A stretch of DNA of 64,000 nucleotides from Limnephilus marmoratus (Eukaryota; Arthropoda; Insecta; Trichoptera; Limnephilidae), in the NCBI GenBank assembly GCA_917880885.1, contig OU862923.1, positions 29,279,770 to 29,343,769 of the forward strand. The letters run 5' to 3'. The position numbers and the translations under genes are program-made. This document shows positions 23,036 to 34,370 of this stretch, piece by piece. Numbering within the stretch: position 1 is the stretch's first letter; each line of letters opens with the position of its first letter. The notes below the pieces were generated by a model that did no database searches, was not told where the DNA came from, and worked only from the letters and a program-made list of their open reading frames with translations.

Positions 23036-23329
23036 ATACCGTTTTTGCTGTTTCACGTACCTATCTAATATATTTTGTCATTTCATGAGTCTTTTACATG
23101 GATATATACATATATATAATACTTGGTCGACGGTTTTACATTATATTTGATTAGCCATTCCATAACTTTAGCATAGCATTAATACTCTAAGCCAGGGTTT
23201 CCAAAACTTTTTCTGCAATGGAACACTTTGAAAACCCGTAAATTTTAACGGAACACTTGGCTCATTTATTAGATTGGGTAATTCCAAAGGGTAATTCCTA
23301 ATAATAAAGTTTAAAAAAATGTTATTACA

Positions 23330-23560
23330 CATTATTTATTAAGTATACCAACAATATATAAACATATAACAGAAATGGAATATAAATAAAAAATGGAATA
23401 TATACAACAAAAAATGTAAAATAAACAAAAACATAAATGGAATATAAAAAATAATAAATGGAATATAAATAACAAAAAATTGAATATAAGCAACAAAAAA
23501 TTGGAACATAAACAAAAAAATATTATAAACAACAACAAAAAATGGAACAAATACAACACC
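23330..23560. repeat. A-rich degenerate tandem repeat
   Basis: Units like AAAAAATGGAATATAAACAA repeat about ten times with variable length. The long minus-strand frame over it is low complexity and not a gene. Confidence 0.7.
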
Positions 23561-23821
23561 TAATTAATGACTTTGATGATTTTGAGTCCTTGATTTGCAT
23601 ATTATCTTCTTGATATCAGGCATTATATTGGTAAGTTGTATTCTAATATCTGGTGTGGCGTCTCGAGCCTGTTCCTGCACTTTGACTTGGTTGCAGCCAA
23701 AGATATTGAAATATAAGTAGATGTGCTATTTGCTGTTTTTACTATGTGGGTCTGCGCTTCGGGGTGTCGCTGATATTGTTTACCAATTAACAATTTTTAT
23801 TTTTTTTTACAGTGAATAACC

Positions 23822-24110
23822 GCACAAGAATCTCAACTGCTCCCGTCTGGAGCCAGTGAGACTGGCATCCCCAATTGGGGTATGTTGTGAGGCTGAAGGT
23901 AGTGGGGAGGGGAAGGAGGTGGGGAAGAGGAAGGTTGGGAAGTACCTGGCTATTCAGATCTGGTCACCAAACACGGCTAAAGCCATTTTCAAGCAACGTT
24001 TCAATTCTGAAAGGTGGTCTTACACCAGGGCGATACTGATAGTATCTTCCACTCTGGAACATGCCGCAAATAAACTAAAAGAACAAATAATTAACGAATA
24101 AACCAAACGA
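23822..24110 (+). mobile_element. Dispersed repeat family A, copy inside the hAT-like element
   Basis: Starts near GCACAAGAATCTCAACTGCT and runs through CTGGAGCCAGTGAGACTGGC, GGTATGTTGTGAGGCTGAAG, GGGGAGGGGAAGGAG, ATTCAGATCTGGTCACCAAA and ATCTTCCACTCTGGAACATG. Nearly the mirror of 11633-11900. It inserted after the host element was in place. Confidence 0.65.
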
Positions 24111-24557
24111 ACGTTAAACTAAATGAACGAATTCTTTCCTTATTCAAAATATATTGTTATCCAATATTAATGCACATTTTCAAAAAATCAACGAAATGAA
24201 CAAATTCTTTTTGTATGAAAACTACGCTAATTAGCGCGTAGTCTGGCGACAATTGCGCGGACACCATCTCTTCTGTATTTGAATATCTTTGGTTGCAGCA
24301 TAATTAGAAAATCCCGCTTCGAATAAATAGTTCGTAGAAAACGGAAGTATAACAACAATAGCTTGTTTTGATAAATTTGGGTACTCTTCTGACATACTCG
24401 TCCAGAAATCATTTAAATGAGAATAATATCAGCATTGTTGAAATATGAATATGTGTATAATATAATAAATTAAATTCTTCCGACAAATTGTCGCGGAACC
24501 CCTGTACAGGTTCGGCGGAACCCTAGGGTTCCGCGGAACACAGTTTGGGAAACCCTG

Positions 24558-25155
24558 CTAAGCACATTTTCAACTTCTCACACACGTATTATAGTTAAAA
24601 TAAAAGCGCAAACAAAGGTGATTGAGCTAAAAGCGTTACCTCCGAGTGATAATGAAATGAAAAGTATGAATACTGATTTGTTATGCATTATGAACCACAT
24701 CAAACGCATGGCTGAACGTTCGGGCACTTGCCTTACTACCTGTGCATTGCTTACCACTTGCCATTACCTGCATTACATAGTACATAGTACCTGCCTATTA
24801 TCTCCCGTTATATCTCTGTACACACCTACCTGGGCACCTGTTTGTTGTTTTGTGATCGTGTTTCTTTTCCTTATTTCATTACATTCAATGTAAATTAAGA
24901 ATAGGCATTTGAATGTGTTATTAATTATTATTAATATAGATAGGTACTGTCTTTAATTACCTACAGCGTTTTTTTAAGCACAATTTTACAATTATTGCCA
25001 CTGGAGCGCTTTTTGTAAATCTTTTGTATCTTTTTGTCACACTTATGATTCTTATGAATTGTATTCTTTTAACCGAAGTATCTAATGCATTGTTTGTTCT
25101 TGTTAATAAATAAAATATAAATATTCCGTCAGAAGGTCAGAGTATTTCAGGATTT
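24558..25155. other. Unassigned A+T-rich DNA
   Basis: No recognised feature. Confidence 0.5.
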
Positions 25156-25480
25156 GCAATAAAATCCAAATAAATGGAATATTTCTAAACGTATCCGAAA
25201 ACTAAAAACTGTTTTAAAAGGCAATAAAATCCAAATAAATGGAATATTTCTAAACGTATCCGAAAACTAAAAACTGTTTTAAAAGGCAATAAAATCCAAA
25301 TAAATGGAATATTTCTAAACGTATCCGAAAACTAAAAACTGTTTTAAAAGGCAATAAAATCCAAATAAATGGAATATTTCTAAACGTATCCGAAAACTAA
25401 AAACTGTTTTAAAAGGCAATAAAATCCAAATAAATGGAATATTTCTAAACGTATCCGAAAACTAAAAACTGTTTTAAAAG
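25156..25480. repeat. 65 bp tandem repeat, five units
   Basis: GCAATAAAATCCAAATAAAT begins units at 25156, 25221, 25286, 25351 and 25416, an exact 65 bp period. A sixth start at 25481 (GCAATGAAATTCG) diverges at once. The units appear essentially identical, so the array is young. No coding frame is kept. Confidence 0.95.
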
Positions 25481-25969
25481 GCAATGAAATTCGCTTTCAA
25501 ATTTTATTATCGGAAATAAACATAATTTTTGAAATTTATAACTTTTTAATGCAAACATAAATGTTTTTAAAAAGTGGCTCACCTTCCGTTTTTAACTTAC
25601 TAACATTTTTAATTTACAAATGTTTTATAAACATTATTGTCACAGGGCTGCCACCTCTCCGGGTTTGACCCGGAGTCTCCGGGTTTGCATGGTGCATGTC
25701 CGGGCTCCGGGTTTAACATCGATATCTCCGGGTCAAATCCGGTTTTTGAAGAAACCTGAGCAAGAAAAAATGCTTCAACAATCCCTTCAAAATGAAAAAT
25801 ATAGTTTTAAGTGTCAAGCTGGTCCGTCAGACTAGCACTAGCTAGGTCATTTATATTTAAAAAAAAATTACAAATGTTAATTTACCATGACATTTTGCCT
25901 TAATTAAATAATTCATACTAAAAAAAGTTTTTTCTTCTAACACAGCAAAATTATTTTGTGGCACCATTT

Positions 25970-26185
25970 TAATCAAATTAAAATACTTAGTTTTTACCAC
26001 TTTTATTGTTTATAAAAACATTGTCTATATCTATTATTTTTCCATTGATACCATTGTCTATGTCTATTTTCAAAAATAGTAGGTATTAATAAAACCCTGA
26101 AGAAGAGAGCGTTGCTCACGAAACTTGTCGGTTTTTATAAATAAAAGTGGTAGGTAAAAACTAAGTATTTTATATAATTAATTTG
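25970..26185. mobile_element. Penelope-like terminal-repeat pair (group P4)
   Basis: AAATACTTAGTTTTTACCAC on the left and its inverse GTAAAAACTAAGTATTT on the right face each other, as in the other inverted PLE terminal repeats of the window. The right arm carries the hammerhead-like motif at 26091-26136. No coding sequence. Boundaries are approximate because no duplication was found. Confidence 0.6.
26091..26136 (+). ncRNA. Hammerhead ribozyme motif (P4)
   Basis: Core strand CTGAAGA at 26097-26103, stem II GAGAGC/GCTCAC around GTT (five of six pairs), GAAA at 26120-26123, then CTTGTC with the predicted cleavage after C26129 (GUC). Stem I pairs AAAACC (26091-26096) with GGTTTT (26130-26135), six pairs. 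One extra A lies between the core and stem II. Hammerhead motifs are known in PLE terminal repeats; activity here is inferred. Confidence 0.7.
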
Positions 26186-26270
26186 AAAATAAGTTTTATT
26201 TTAATAAAAAAACTATATTTCTAAAATCTCCGGGTCTACTATTTTTGAAAGGTGGCAGCCCTATTGTCAC

Positions 26271-26934
26271 ATCATTTTTTGTCGTTTCAATTTTTATCGA
26301 AACTTTGTTTTAATGTGCTTGTCATTGATATATGTATGGTGCTTGTACATTTTAATTCTTCTGTGGTTCAATTTTAGAATTGAATAAAAAGCGTGTTATA
26401 TTCCTTTTCTAACACCGTTTAAATCTCATCTTATCGCGACAGTGAGGAAGAGAACTTTTTCTATGATATCTTTATGAGCTATTCCCAAACGCAAATAAAT
26501 TAGTCCGGAGGGTTAAATAATAATATATTTCTTGTAATAAATGCTGACGGGGAGGTAAGCGCAAAACCCCGACATACTCCCGTAAGGGTAGTAGTTTAGT
26601 GCCCGATTTTATTGCGCGGTATCGGACGTTATTGATAGGCTTACGTCTGTACGGTTGAAATTTAAGAATCAGACTTCGAATACATCTCTTATACAAAACC
26701 ATCTTCGTATTTGAAGTTTGTTAAAAAGCTACTTTTGTAATCTTCGACCAAGTATTTGTAATAAAACCGAATTCAAGCAAGTAGCCAATAATGCCAAAAG
26801 ATGGCGCCTTTTACGTTAATATGTCGCATGGGGACCTGCCGCTGGCAGGTATAACTTCTATTGGATTTGTAACTTCGTGGATCTAGCATGGAGAAATTGA
26901 TGATAGTATGATTATTATATATTATACATCTATA
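26271..26934. other. Unassigned DNA with one dispersed fragment
   Basis: About 26340-26490 (AAAGCGTGTTATATTC, CTAACACCGTTTAAATC, GAGGAAGAGAAC) resembles 57090-57215, so it is a copy of an unidentified dispersed repeat. Nothing else recognised. Confidence 0.4.
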
Positions 26935-27125
26935 TATTATGTATAATGTCGTTGACTGTCGCGGTTACTTTGTCCCGGTGACTAGCTGTCACTGGATCCT
27001 AGGAACCGGCTATTTTTGGATCCGGTTCCTATCGAATTTATAAAATGGTAACTCACACTTAAATTGGGCGAAGCCGAACCAAAACCGCCCGCAAGGCTTA
27101 GCAGCATAGACCTGCTAGTAATTTA
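26935..27125 (+). repeat. Dispersed repeat family B, copy 1
   Basis: CGGTTACTTTGTC, GTGACTAGCTGTCA, TGGATC, GGCTATTTT, GGGCGAAGCCGAACCAAAAC and CGCCCGCAAGG occur in the same order at 31995-32250. GAACCGGCTATTTTTGGATC then CGGTTC contains an inverted GAACCG pair. Class unknown. Confidence 0.6.
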
Positions 27126-28782
27126 GGTTTTTTTTTCCTTTATTTTTTCCCATTATGTCTTGATTCATTTCAAAAGTAATTTTTACATATTTTCTAAATA
27201 TTTATTTATTTATTTACGCCTATTTAGGCTTTTACATACATATATATAACAATATTAACGAAATTATAATAGTAAATAGTGCAGGAAACTACTGTTTAAA
27301 ACATTTGCACAAAAATAAATACAAAGTAAAAATATTAGGTATTGAATTTGAACCACACAGGATGTAGGTACAAAAGAAAAAAAAAACAAAAAATCTGAAA
27401 TAGTTTTTTTTTCTTTCAGCCAACAAAATACTGTCAATGTGTTAGTCAATTTCAATAGCTTCATCAAAATATTCCGCTATTTGATGAAAAAAAATTCAAT
27501 AAGGTATGCTTATATAATAAAATTGATGTACTAAATATATTAACAACATCGGAGTATTTGTTTCCAAGCTGTTGGATCCGTCGCATAGGAGTATAATATT
27601 GACTTGTTGACTTAGAATTGCTACAATAATATGGTAGGTACTGCCTTGTGACTGACCTGCCTGGAGTATGAAAAGAAATTAATAATAAATTATAATAAAT
27701 CAGGGGTATCAAACATTGAATTTATGATTTTATACAAACAGGTTAAATCGGAAATGATTCTACGATCAGATAAGTTTATTAAATTTAATATATAACATAA
27801 CAGAGATAAAAATAATGTAAAAAAGTATCTATATATAAGACAAAAGTAGATAATGGTAACCCACTAAGGCACTGCCTGTGCGTGGGTAATATTAACTAAA
27901 GTGCTAAATTACACCAATAATTTGGCGGTACAAGTAAAAAATGTAAATTTCAAAGTGAAAGTTTAAAAACATAGGTAATGTATCTTTGAAAATATTGTAA
28001 TAACAAAGTGACACATACAAGTTAGTTGATTTTTGTTACGGTTTCAAGAAGATAAATAAAGTTAGTCTTGAAGTTACAGTAGAATTGTAAAAGTGAAGCA
28101 TGAAGGTTTACATAGAGTTTATATTGCCTATAATTACGACAATTTCCCCTACCAAACAATCTTATATTGATATATTTGATATTAAGTGTTAACCAATGTT
28201 GCGGTATCAATTAAAACATTGCCACTGCCAAGATGTGTATTTAATTATAATTTTAATTGCCGTTTTTCCTAAGTCTACATAGTTTGTAATATCCTCATTT
28301 TTGTCACATTTAAAAATGCTTTGGGCATGTCATTATATTCAGCTGAGAATAATTAAGATAAACTTCCTGCTTGACCGGTTGTCGCATAACAACTCACAAC
28401 AAGCGACAGGTTGTATTCACAATATTGTGTTCAATTATTAGCAATACTGTATTTAGTTTGTTCAACTTAATTGGTGATTCGAATATCGATAAGGTACCAG
28501 ACAGATATTATAATATTTTGTGAGTTTATTTTAAATTATTGACGTAAAAATAACTTTTCCACATGCGTCCCTGGCTGCATCTATGATGTCGAAGATTAGA
28601 GTCTTTCTAAATTGTATCTACGACGAAAGTTATTTGCCTATTTAGATGTTATTTGATCTGCGTACTAGATACTATAATATGTGAGGACATGTTTTTTTAT
28701 AATTCAAAAACTTAATAACTTTGTGTAAGTAGGTACGTAGTAAACACATTTTCAAAATAAATAGGTTTTATTTCAAAGTTAA
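27126..28782. other. Unassigned A+T-rich DNA
   Basis: No transposon ends, LINE motifs or RNA structure recognised. Frames are short and A+T-driven. Confidence 0.5.
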
Positions 28783-29135
28783 TCTCTACATATTATAAAT
28801 TAAAGTCCTCCGACGTGTCTGACTTTCTGTTCGTTTGTTCGCGATGAACTCAAAAACGACTAAACGTATTTTTTTTCGGTTTCCACCAATAGATAGAGTG
28901 ATTCATAAGAAAGGTTTAGGTATATAATTTGTCAAGGTTTTGTGTAAATTGGTTGAAATATATAATATGCAAAGAAGAATGTCTGTGGGTAGTTAACGAG
29001 CGGGCTGGCAAACAGGTGGTGTGGATTTGATTTGTATGCAAATTAACAGATGGCGGTGATTATAAAGGTTGGGTAACTATCCAGTAGATGGCGTTGTTTC
29101 GTTAGCCACAGCAACGCGTGACCGGGTCAGCTAGT
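28783..29135 (+). mobile_element. Non-autonomous Helitron-like element 1
   Basis: 5' TCTCTACATATTATAAATTA, internal ATAATTTGTCAAGGTTTTGT, 3' AGCAACGCGTGACCGGGTCA then GCTAGT. TC...CTAG(T) ends with a short GC-rich hairpin before the terminus and no inverted repeats are the Helitron signature. No Rep/helicase frame. The next copy begins at once. Confidence 0.75.
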
Positions 29136-29434
29136 TATAAATTAAAGTCCTCCGCCGCGTCTGTCTGTCTGTCCGCGATAAACTCAAAAACTACTGAATG
29201 GATTTTCATGTGTTGGTTTTTACCAAAGATTCATGAGGAATATAATTTGTTAAAGTTTTGTGTAAATTGGTTGAAATATATATAATATAGAAAGAGGAAT
29301 GTCTGTATGTGGTGGACGAGCGGTCTGGCAAGCGGGCGGTGTGGATTTGATTTGTATGCAAAGGAAGATCACTGTCTACATTTGATTTCGAAAACTCTGT
29401 GTAAAGCCCGGGTATCGCCGGGGACTTCAGCTAG
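29136..29434 (+). mobile_element. Non-autonomous Helitron-like element 2, abutting
   Basis: Starts TATAAATTAAAGTCCTCC directly after the CTAGT of element 1, shares the interior and ends CCCGGGTATCGCCGGGG then ACTTCAGCTAGT. CCCGG/CCGGG form the terminal hairpin. Head-to-tail arrays are common for Helitrons because they can insert next to an existing 3' end. Confidence 0.75.
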
Positions 29435-29495
29435 TCTTTTTATAAATACAATAACAGGGGTACCCGGCTTGGCTCAGGGAATTGATATGAAATTG

Positions 29496-29720
29496 AACTG
29501 ACGTTCGAATGCACGACGGATCTTGCTATATATAACCTAGCCCCACCATACAAAAAAGGGGTTGCCCCACCCATACAAAAAAGTCTTCGAACGGTCCACA
29601 ATGTTCCAGAACATTCCACAACATTCGAGAGTGTTCTGGAATATTCCACAATGATCTGGAATACTCTCGAATGTTCTCGACTGTTCTAGAAATTTCTAGA
29701 TAGTGAAACTTCCAGCCTTA
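29496..29720 (-). promoter_or_regulatory. Heat-shock promoter without a recognisable gene
   Basis: Read on the minus strand: heat-shock elements at 29701-29589, TATATATA at 29534-29527, initiator TCAGTT at 29501-29496 with the likely +1 at 29499. The TATA box lies about 30-35 bp and the nearest heat-shock unit about 90 bp upstream of +1, the usual insect hsp arrangement. The start TCAGTTCAATTTC resembles hsp70-type leaders. Only about 65 bp of leader remains before the Helitron 3' end at 29434; no chaperone reading frame follows. Function inferred from architecture. Confidence 0.7.
29589..29701. promoter_or_regulatory. Array of 23 in-phase heat-shock element pentamer positions
   Basis: Alternating GAA and TTC every 5 bp from GAA 29589 to GAT 29699-29701. 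14 of 23 positions are exact; the other nine (GTC, CAA, CAA, GAG, CAA, ATC, CTC, GAC, GAT) each differ at one base. The best blocks are TTCCAGAACATTC (29604), TTCTGGAATATTC (29634) and TTCTAGAAATTTC (29684). Further GAAACTTC pairs follow at 29705 and 29755. HSF binds such arrays cooperatively; three units suffice. Confidence 0.85.
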
Positions 29721-30427
29721 TATCTTACAAAGCACGACCTTCAGGTAAAATCGAGAAACTTCTTCATGGGTGGGGGGGTGGAGGGCTACCACACAATATA
29801 ACTACCTTGATAGAACCGGGACTCGTTTCTGAGTTTTAGCGGCACGCACTGATTGTTTTTTGAAGGAGTGATAATCCATTTTAACTAGAATTTCTCGTAC
29901 TCCCTGTTCTTAGTACTTATAATTGTTGCAATTTTTCCCGCACGTATTGTAATTTCATTTCTGGTAATTCTTAACATTTTTGCAATGCTTCCTGTTGTAC
30001 TTCAAGAAGTACACGAAAATAGCTTGCAATTTTCTGAATTATTGTGTTTTCCGCGGTGTTCTCTTTTTTTATGACATTATTTGTAAATTACTAACCGACA
30101 CATTGATTACCTCATAATTGGATGCCAACAAAATCATTGATTGCACGCCTACTAAATTTATATCCGCGAATTCCATTACAGTTTTTTACACAATACATCC
30201 TTTTACTGAAATGGTAAACATCTGTTTCTCGAAATGTTTTTACGGACGCTTCAGTGATGCAAGGTTGTTTGTTAAAATTTCAATGCTTCAAGGAAATCCC
30301 GTAATGTTAATAAATTGGAAAGCGTTCGAAATCTTTGCATTTGGATCCGGGTTATGGATATACATTATTTCTTCAAGATATATTTTATGAATTTTGAACA
30401 TTTCCTTTATGTTATATTTTTTGCTTA
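29721..30427. other. Unassigned A+T-rich DNA
   Basis: No recognised feature beyond stray GAAACTTC near 29755. Confidence 0.5.
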
Positions 30428-30744
30428 AGCCTCGATTACATTGAGTGAGTTTAAAAGCGGGCTAATCGGCGAGTTCGATTGTGATGATGACACACAAAAT
30501 TTTCCACTCGCTCAGTAGCGAACTAGTTAGCGAGTTGAAACCAACGACAACGACTCCCGCACGAACTAATTCTATCGACATTTTGTAGAAAACTGAGATA
30601 CTCGCAGCGAGCTCACTAGCAACTATGATGACATTGATGACACAAGGTTAGTTTACTAGCTAATGGTACTAACTAGGTAGTTAGCTAGCAGATAGTGAAT
30701 TCGCCGGCTAGTAGCTTGTAAACTCGCTCAATGTAATCGAGGCT
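30428..30744. mobile_element. MITE with ~25 bp inverted ends
   Basis: Left AGCCTCGATTACATTGAGTG and right (reverse complement) AGCCTCGATTACATTGAGCG, continuing AGTTTA. Flanked by TTA on the left and TTG on the right, a possible 3 bp PIF/Harbinger-type duplication. No coding. Confidence 0.75.
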
Positions 30745-31994
30745 TTGGGACGGTTACTTATCCCTCGTTATTTTAAAAGTTATTTACGTTAGTAATATTA
30801 CATTTGGATGTCGTGAATTAAATAAAATAATTTAGATTAATTATTTTGGTTTTTCTCGAAAACATGTGAAAAGGGTGATTAATAAATGAGTTCTCTGTAT
30901 TTTGAGCATTCTGTCTATTTATGCAATTTCTCAGAGGAGCAAGATTATTTTAGCTGGGGATATTTGATTATCAGAGTCCGAATATTATTATTATTATCAG
31001 GATTTATACTTATTTTTTAGTCTGCTTTATTTTTATTTTTCTTTAACCAATCATGAAATTATTTTAATTGATATGTATTATTATGGCAGTATAATTCTTC
31101 TGCTTTTAATGTTTTAGATAGTGAAATCAACAAATTGTTGAATCAAAGCTCTATTACATGGCATATTTGAAACAATCGCACAGATGTAAAATTAGTCTCG
31201 CCATTGTCTGCAAGTTGTTGAGAAATGATCGTTAATGAATGAAGCTAGCGGAGAAGAGAAGAAGAAATTGAAGAATTAAGTACGAGGAATGTTTTTTCTT
31301 ATTACTTCTATGTTCTACCAATCCGACATTAATTGATTAAGGTAAATAGCTAGATCACAGAGACGGAGCTAATGTAGACTTAGTTTAAGATTACTGAACT
31401 TTTGTTTATATGAAACTAGGGTACCTATAGGGTGATTGTTATATGAACTTAGGTCAAGAAAATTTTAATTAGAACAGCAAATATGATTAATGAAAAATTA
31501 TATTCTGTATTATAAAGTAGTTCAAATATTATCTCCATTATTTCGATATACCAATCATCAATAATTTCTTTTGTGAAGATCTTCGAAAAACCTTTTATTT
31601 TTTTATTTTGCAATATCGATGATTTGAATCCGTAACTATTCAATCTGGATTTTCGGATATTTATGTGTGCAACCAATTAACTATGTATTAATAATATCGA
31701 ACAGTATTATTACGTTAGCGTCTGCGTGGTTCAATTTCAGAAGCCACGAGTGCGTGTCGGACGCCACGCTTAACGGCCGCGCCTCAAATAAACATGTGTA
31801 GATGGAATTTCACACAAAGCTACTGTTATAATTCGGTTTCAAATTCAAGAATTCGACATAAGATGTCACTACTTCCGTCAGCAGCTCGAATGTGGATGTT
31901 TCCCCCTAGGTATAAGTGCTGCGGATTTATATACTTCAAGTATCCTTCCGGATTTGGAAAGATTGACGGCAATACTTCACGAAGTTGTTATAAA
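30745..31994. other. Unassigned A+T-rich DNA
   Basis: No transposon ends or coding signatures recognised. Confidence 0.5.
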
Positions 31995-32250
31995 TTACAT
32001 ATAAAGTCATTGCGTGTCTCGGTTACTTTGTCACGGTTACTTTGTCACTGTTACTTTGTCTCAATGAGTCACCGACAGTGCGACAGTGACTAGCTGTCAA
32101 TGGATCACACTGGATCCGAGGAACTGGCTATTTTAGGAACCAGTTACTATCGGATTTACAAAATGGTCACAAACACTCAAACCGGGCGAAGCCGAACCAA
32201 AAGCCGCCCGCAGGGCCTAGCAGCAAAAACCTGCGGAGCTGTTTAATTAA
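31995..32250 (+). repeat. Dispersed repeat family B, copy 2
   Basis: Longer than copy 1 at 26935: GGTTACTTTGTC occurs three times in a row (about 32021-32060). Then GTGACTAGCTGTCA, GGATCCGAGGAACTGG, GGGCGAAGCCGAACCAAAAG and CCGCCCGCAGGG follow. Class unknown. Confidence 0.6.
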
Positions 32251-32356
32251 TTTAAGTATTATGTTATGGTTCAATTTAATGTACCTGCACTCTCAAAAAG
32301 TCCATAAAATATTATTTTTCTGACATCTCCTGAGGAACTTTTCTGTTGTTTATATA

Positions 32357-32729
32357 CAGGGTGTCCGGGGGTTAAGTGCATTAACTTCGGGAGGTGATTC
32401 TACATGATAGTACAAGTAAAAAAGATAAATAACTTTTTTCGAAATTCCAACTTTTAGGGGTAGTTTTGAGGTAAAAAGGTAAAATTAGTCCGGCGTGTGC
32501 GGCCGGATTTATTATTTTTCCGCTGTTACGATGCGGCCAATCACAATCGAGTCAGGCGCCCGGCAGGCTCTCAGCAAGTAAGATCGTACCTCACACTAAG
32601 GATTTTTAGTAGGTTTTTGTATGGGAAAAAAAAAGTTGGAATTTCAGAAAAAGTTGTTAATCTTTTTTACTCCTATCATCATGTAGAATCACCTCCCGAA
32701 GTTAATGCACTTTACCCCCGGACACCCTG
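32357..32729. mobile_element. Tc1/mariner-type MITE, copy 1
   Basis: About 50 bp inverted ends starting CAGGGTGTCCGGGGGTTAAG and, inverted, CAGGGTGTCCGGGGGTAAAG, extending through TTCGGGAGGTGATTCTACAT. TA directly outside both ends. The second copy is at 51937. The centre is conserved between the two (GGCGCCCGGCAGGCTCTCAG) but is not part of a known protein. Confidence 0.85.
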
Positions 32730-33545
32730 TATTTATTATGCTAAGAATTGAATTTGTTTTACATCCTGTCTTCTTATTTTATTATGTTTTTAGTTTTTAA
32801 TTATGTTCCGTTAGTTCTGTTCCTTTCTTATCACAAGGAGGAAAACTATAATTTAAAGTTTTCCTTTTATAAATTCAGTAATATTATTATTAATTTTATA
32901 AATAAACATTTCGTTATAAATTGAATATTATTATTATTTAATACTTAAAAGAAAAAAACCTTAATTTAAAATTTTGTTCTAAAAAATTAATATTGATAAC
33001 AATTAATAAATGCATAAATTGTTGTATTTTTGTGGTAGGCAATGCCTCCATGGAACTTATAGCAAGAAACACAATATATGCAATTTTGTTATTAAAATTT
33101 GAATTTGTGATAAACCTTCTTGAATGATTTTCGATTGTTTAAATGTTGATACCACAATCCTACATATATGTGCATGTGTTAATTCGTCTCCTTGATAGGT
33201 ATTTCAACAATGATACCACTCTCCAATTTATGCGAAATTCGCTCCAATTCTTGGATATCTCTTTGCAACCATTCACCGAGAAGTTGCGAACAGTAAAGAA
33301 ATCTCGCTTCAAATTATGTTAATCATTTCACTATGTGTGGAGATTTTGTCAATTCAGTCGATAAATACAAATGACTTCAATGATAGTCTCCTTGACAAAG
33401 CGGTAAGAGTTTTGGCTCTGGTCCTAGAAGTTGATAGTCATGAGTCATGACTGAAATTGGTATGGATTTTTTGACACATTTTTTAAATAAATTATATAAA
33501 TGGTACTTGAACTTCGCTCAGAGTGAAATGTGGTATCGGTAGGTA
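32730..33545. other. Unassigned A+T-rich DNA
   Basis: No recognised feature. Confidence 0.5.
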
Positions 33546-34370
33546 GCCTTGGTGACAAACCACTATTCGGAAACGTTGCTCTGGAACGGTTTTAACAATT
33601 TTTGAAAGTCAGAACTGAAACACCAGGGGCTTTCTGGTCTAAATCTTTCCATCCACCTCCCCTGACTTTTTTAATTCCCAAATTGGAAATGTGTAATGAT
33701 CACGGTTCAAAATTTGTATTTTGTTAATAATTAAATAATAAATTCAGTGGCTGATACAAGTGTTTAAAGGACCAAATTTGAATATCCCTACATTTCTTAA
33801 CCTTTCTTAACTTCCTTACTTCCTTCAGCCGTAGAACATACAACATATCAACCCGAAATTATGAATGCCACAGTCCCAATCTTTTTACAAACTAAATTGT
33901 AATTTAATTCTAAGGAATCTTTAGGAGTTCCCCAGGGATCAAACTATGTACCTATCGCCTTGGTGATAAACCACTATTCGGAAACGTTGCTCTGGAACGG
34001 TTTTAACAATTTTTGAAAGTCAGAACTGAAACACCGGGGGCTTTCTGATCTAAATCTTTCCATCCATATCCCCTAACTCTTTTAATTCCCAAATTGGAAA
34101 TGTGTAATGATCACGGTTCAAAATATGTATTTTGTTAATAATTAAATAATAAATTCAGTGGCTGATACAAGTGTTTAAAGGACCAAATTTGAATATCCCT
34201 ACATTTCTTAACCTTTCTTAACTTCCTTTCTTCTTCCTTACTGCCTTCAGCCGTAGAACATACAACATATCAACCCCAAATTATGAATGCCACAGTCCCA
34301 ATCTTATTACAAAATAAATTGTAATTTAATTCTAAGGAATCTTCAGGAGTTCCCCAAGGATCAAACCATG
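33546..34370. repeat. 411 bp tandem duplication, family A-related
   Basis: GCCTTGGTGA(C/T)AAACCACTA begins at 33546 and again at 33957, and the two ~411 bp units are very similar throughout. Each ends with CTTCAGCCGTAGAACATAC and AATGCCACAGTCCCAATC, matching the end of repeat family A (minus orientation). Confidence 0.85.

Larger units (their letters stand above)
23193..24557. mobile_element. hAT-like composite element
   Basis: Left end CAGGGTTTCCAAAACTTTTT and right end (reverse complement) CAGGGTTTCCCAAACTGTG, flanked by TCTAAGCC and GCTAAGCA (6/8 if the repeat starts at AGGG). The CAGGGTTTCCCAAAC terminus and 8 bp duplication fit hAT. The interior holds an A-rich tandem tract and a family A insertion but no transposase reading frame. 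Confidence 0.65.
25644..26262. mobile_element. hAT-type MITE with perfect 8 bp duplication
   Basis: ATTGTCAC flanks both sides (25636-25643 and 26263-26270). Inverted ends read AGGGCTGCCACCTCTCC and AGGGCTGCCACCTTTC. Subterminal CTCCGGGTTTGACCCGG and CTCCGGGT repeats follow. No transposase. A Penelope-like insertion sits inside at about 25970-26185. Confidence 0.9.

Noticed and set aside
23332..23559. Hydrophobic 75-codon minus-strand frame as a membrane protein
   Set aside because: It is the translation of an A-rich tandem repeat.
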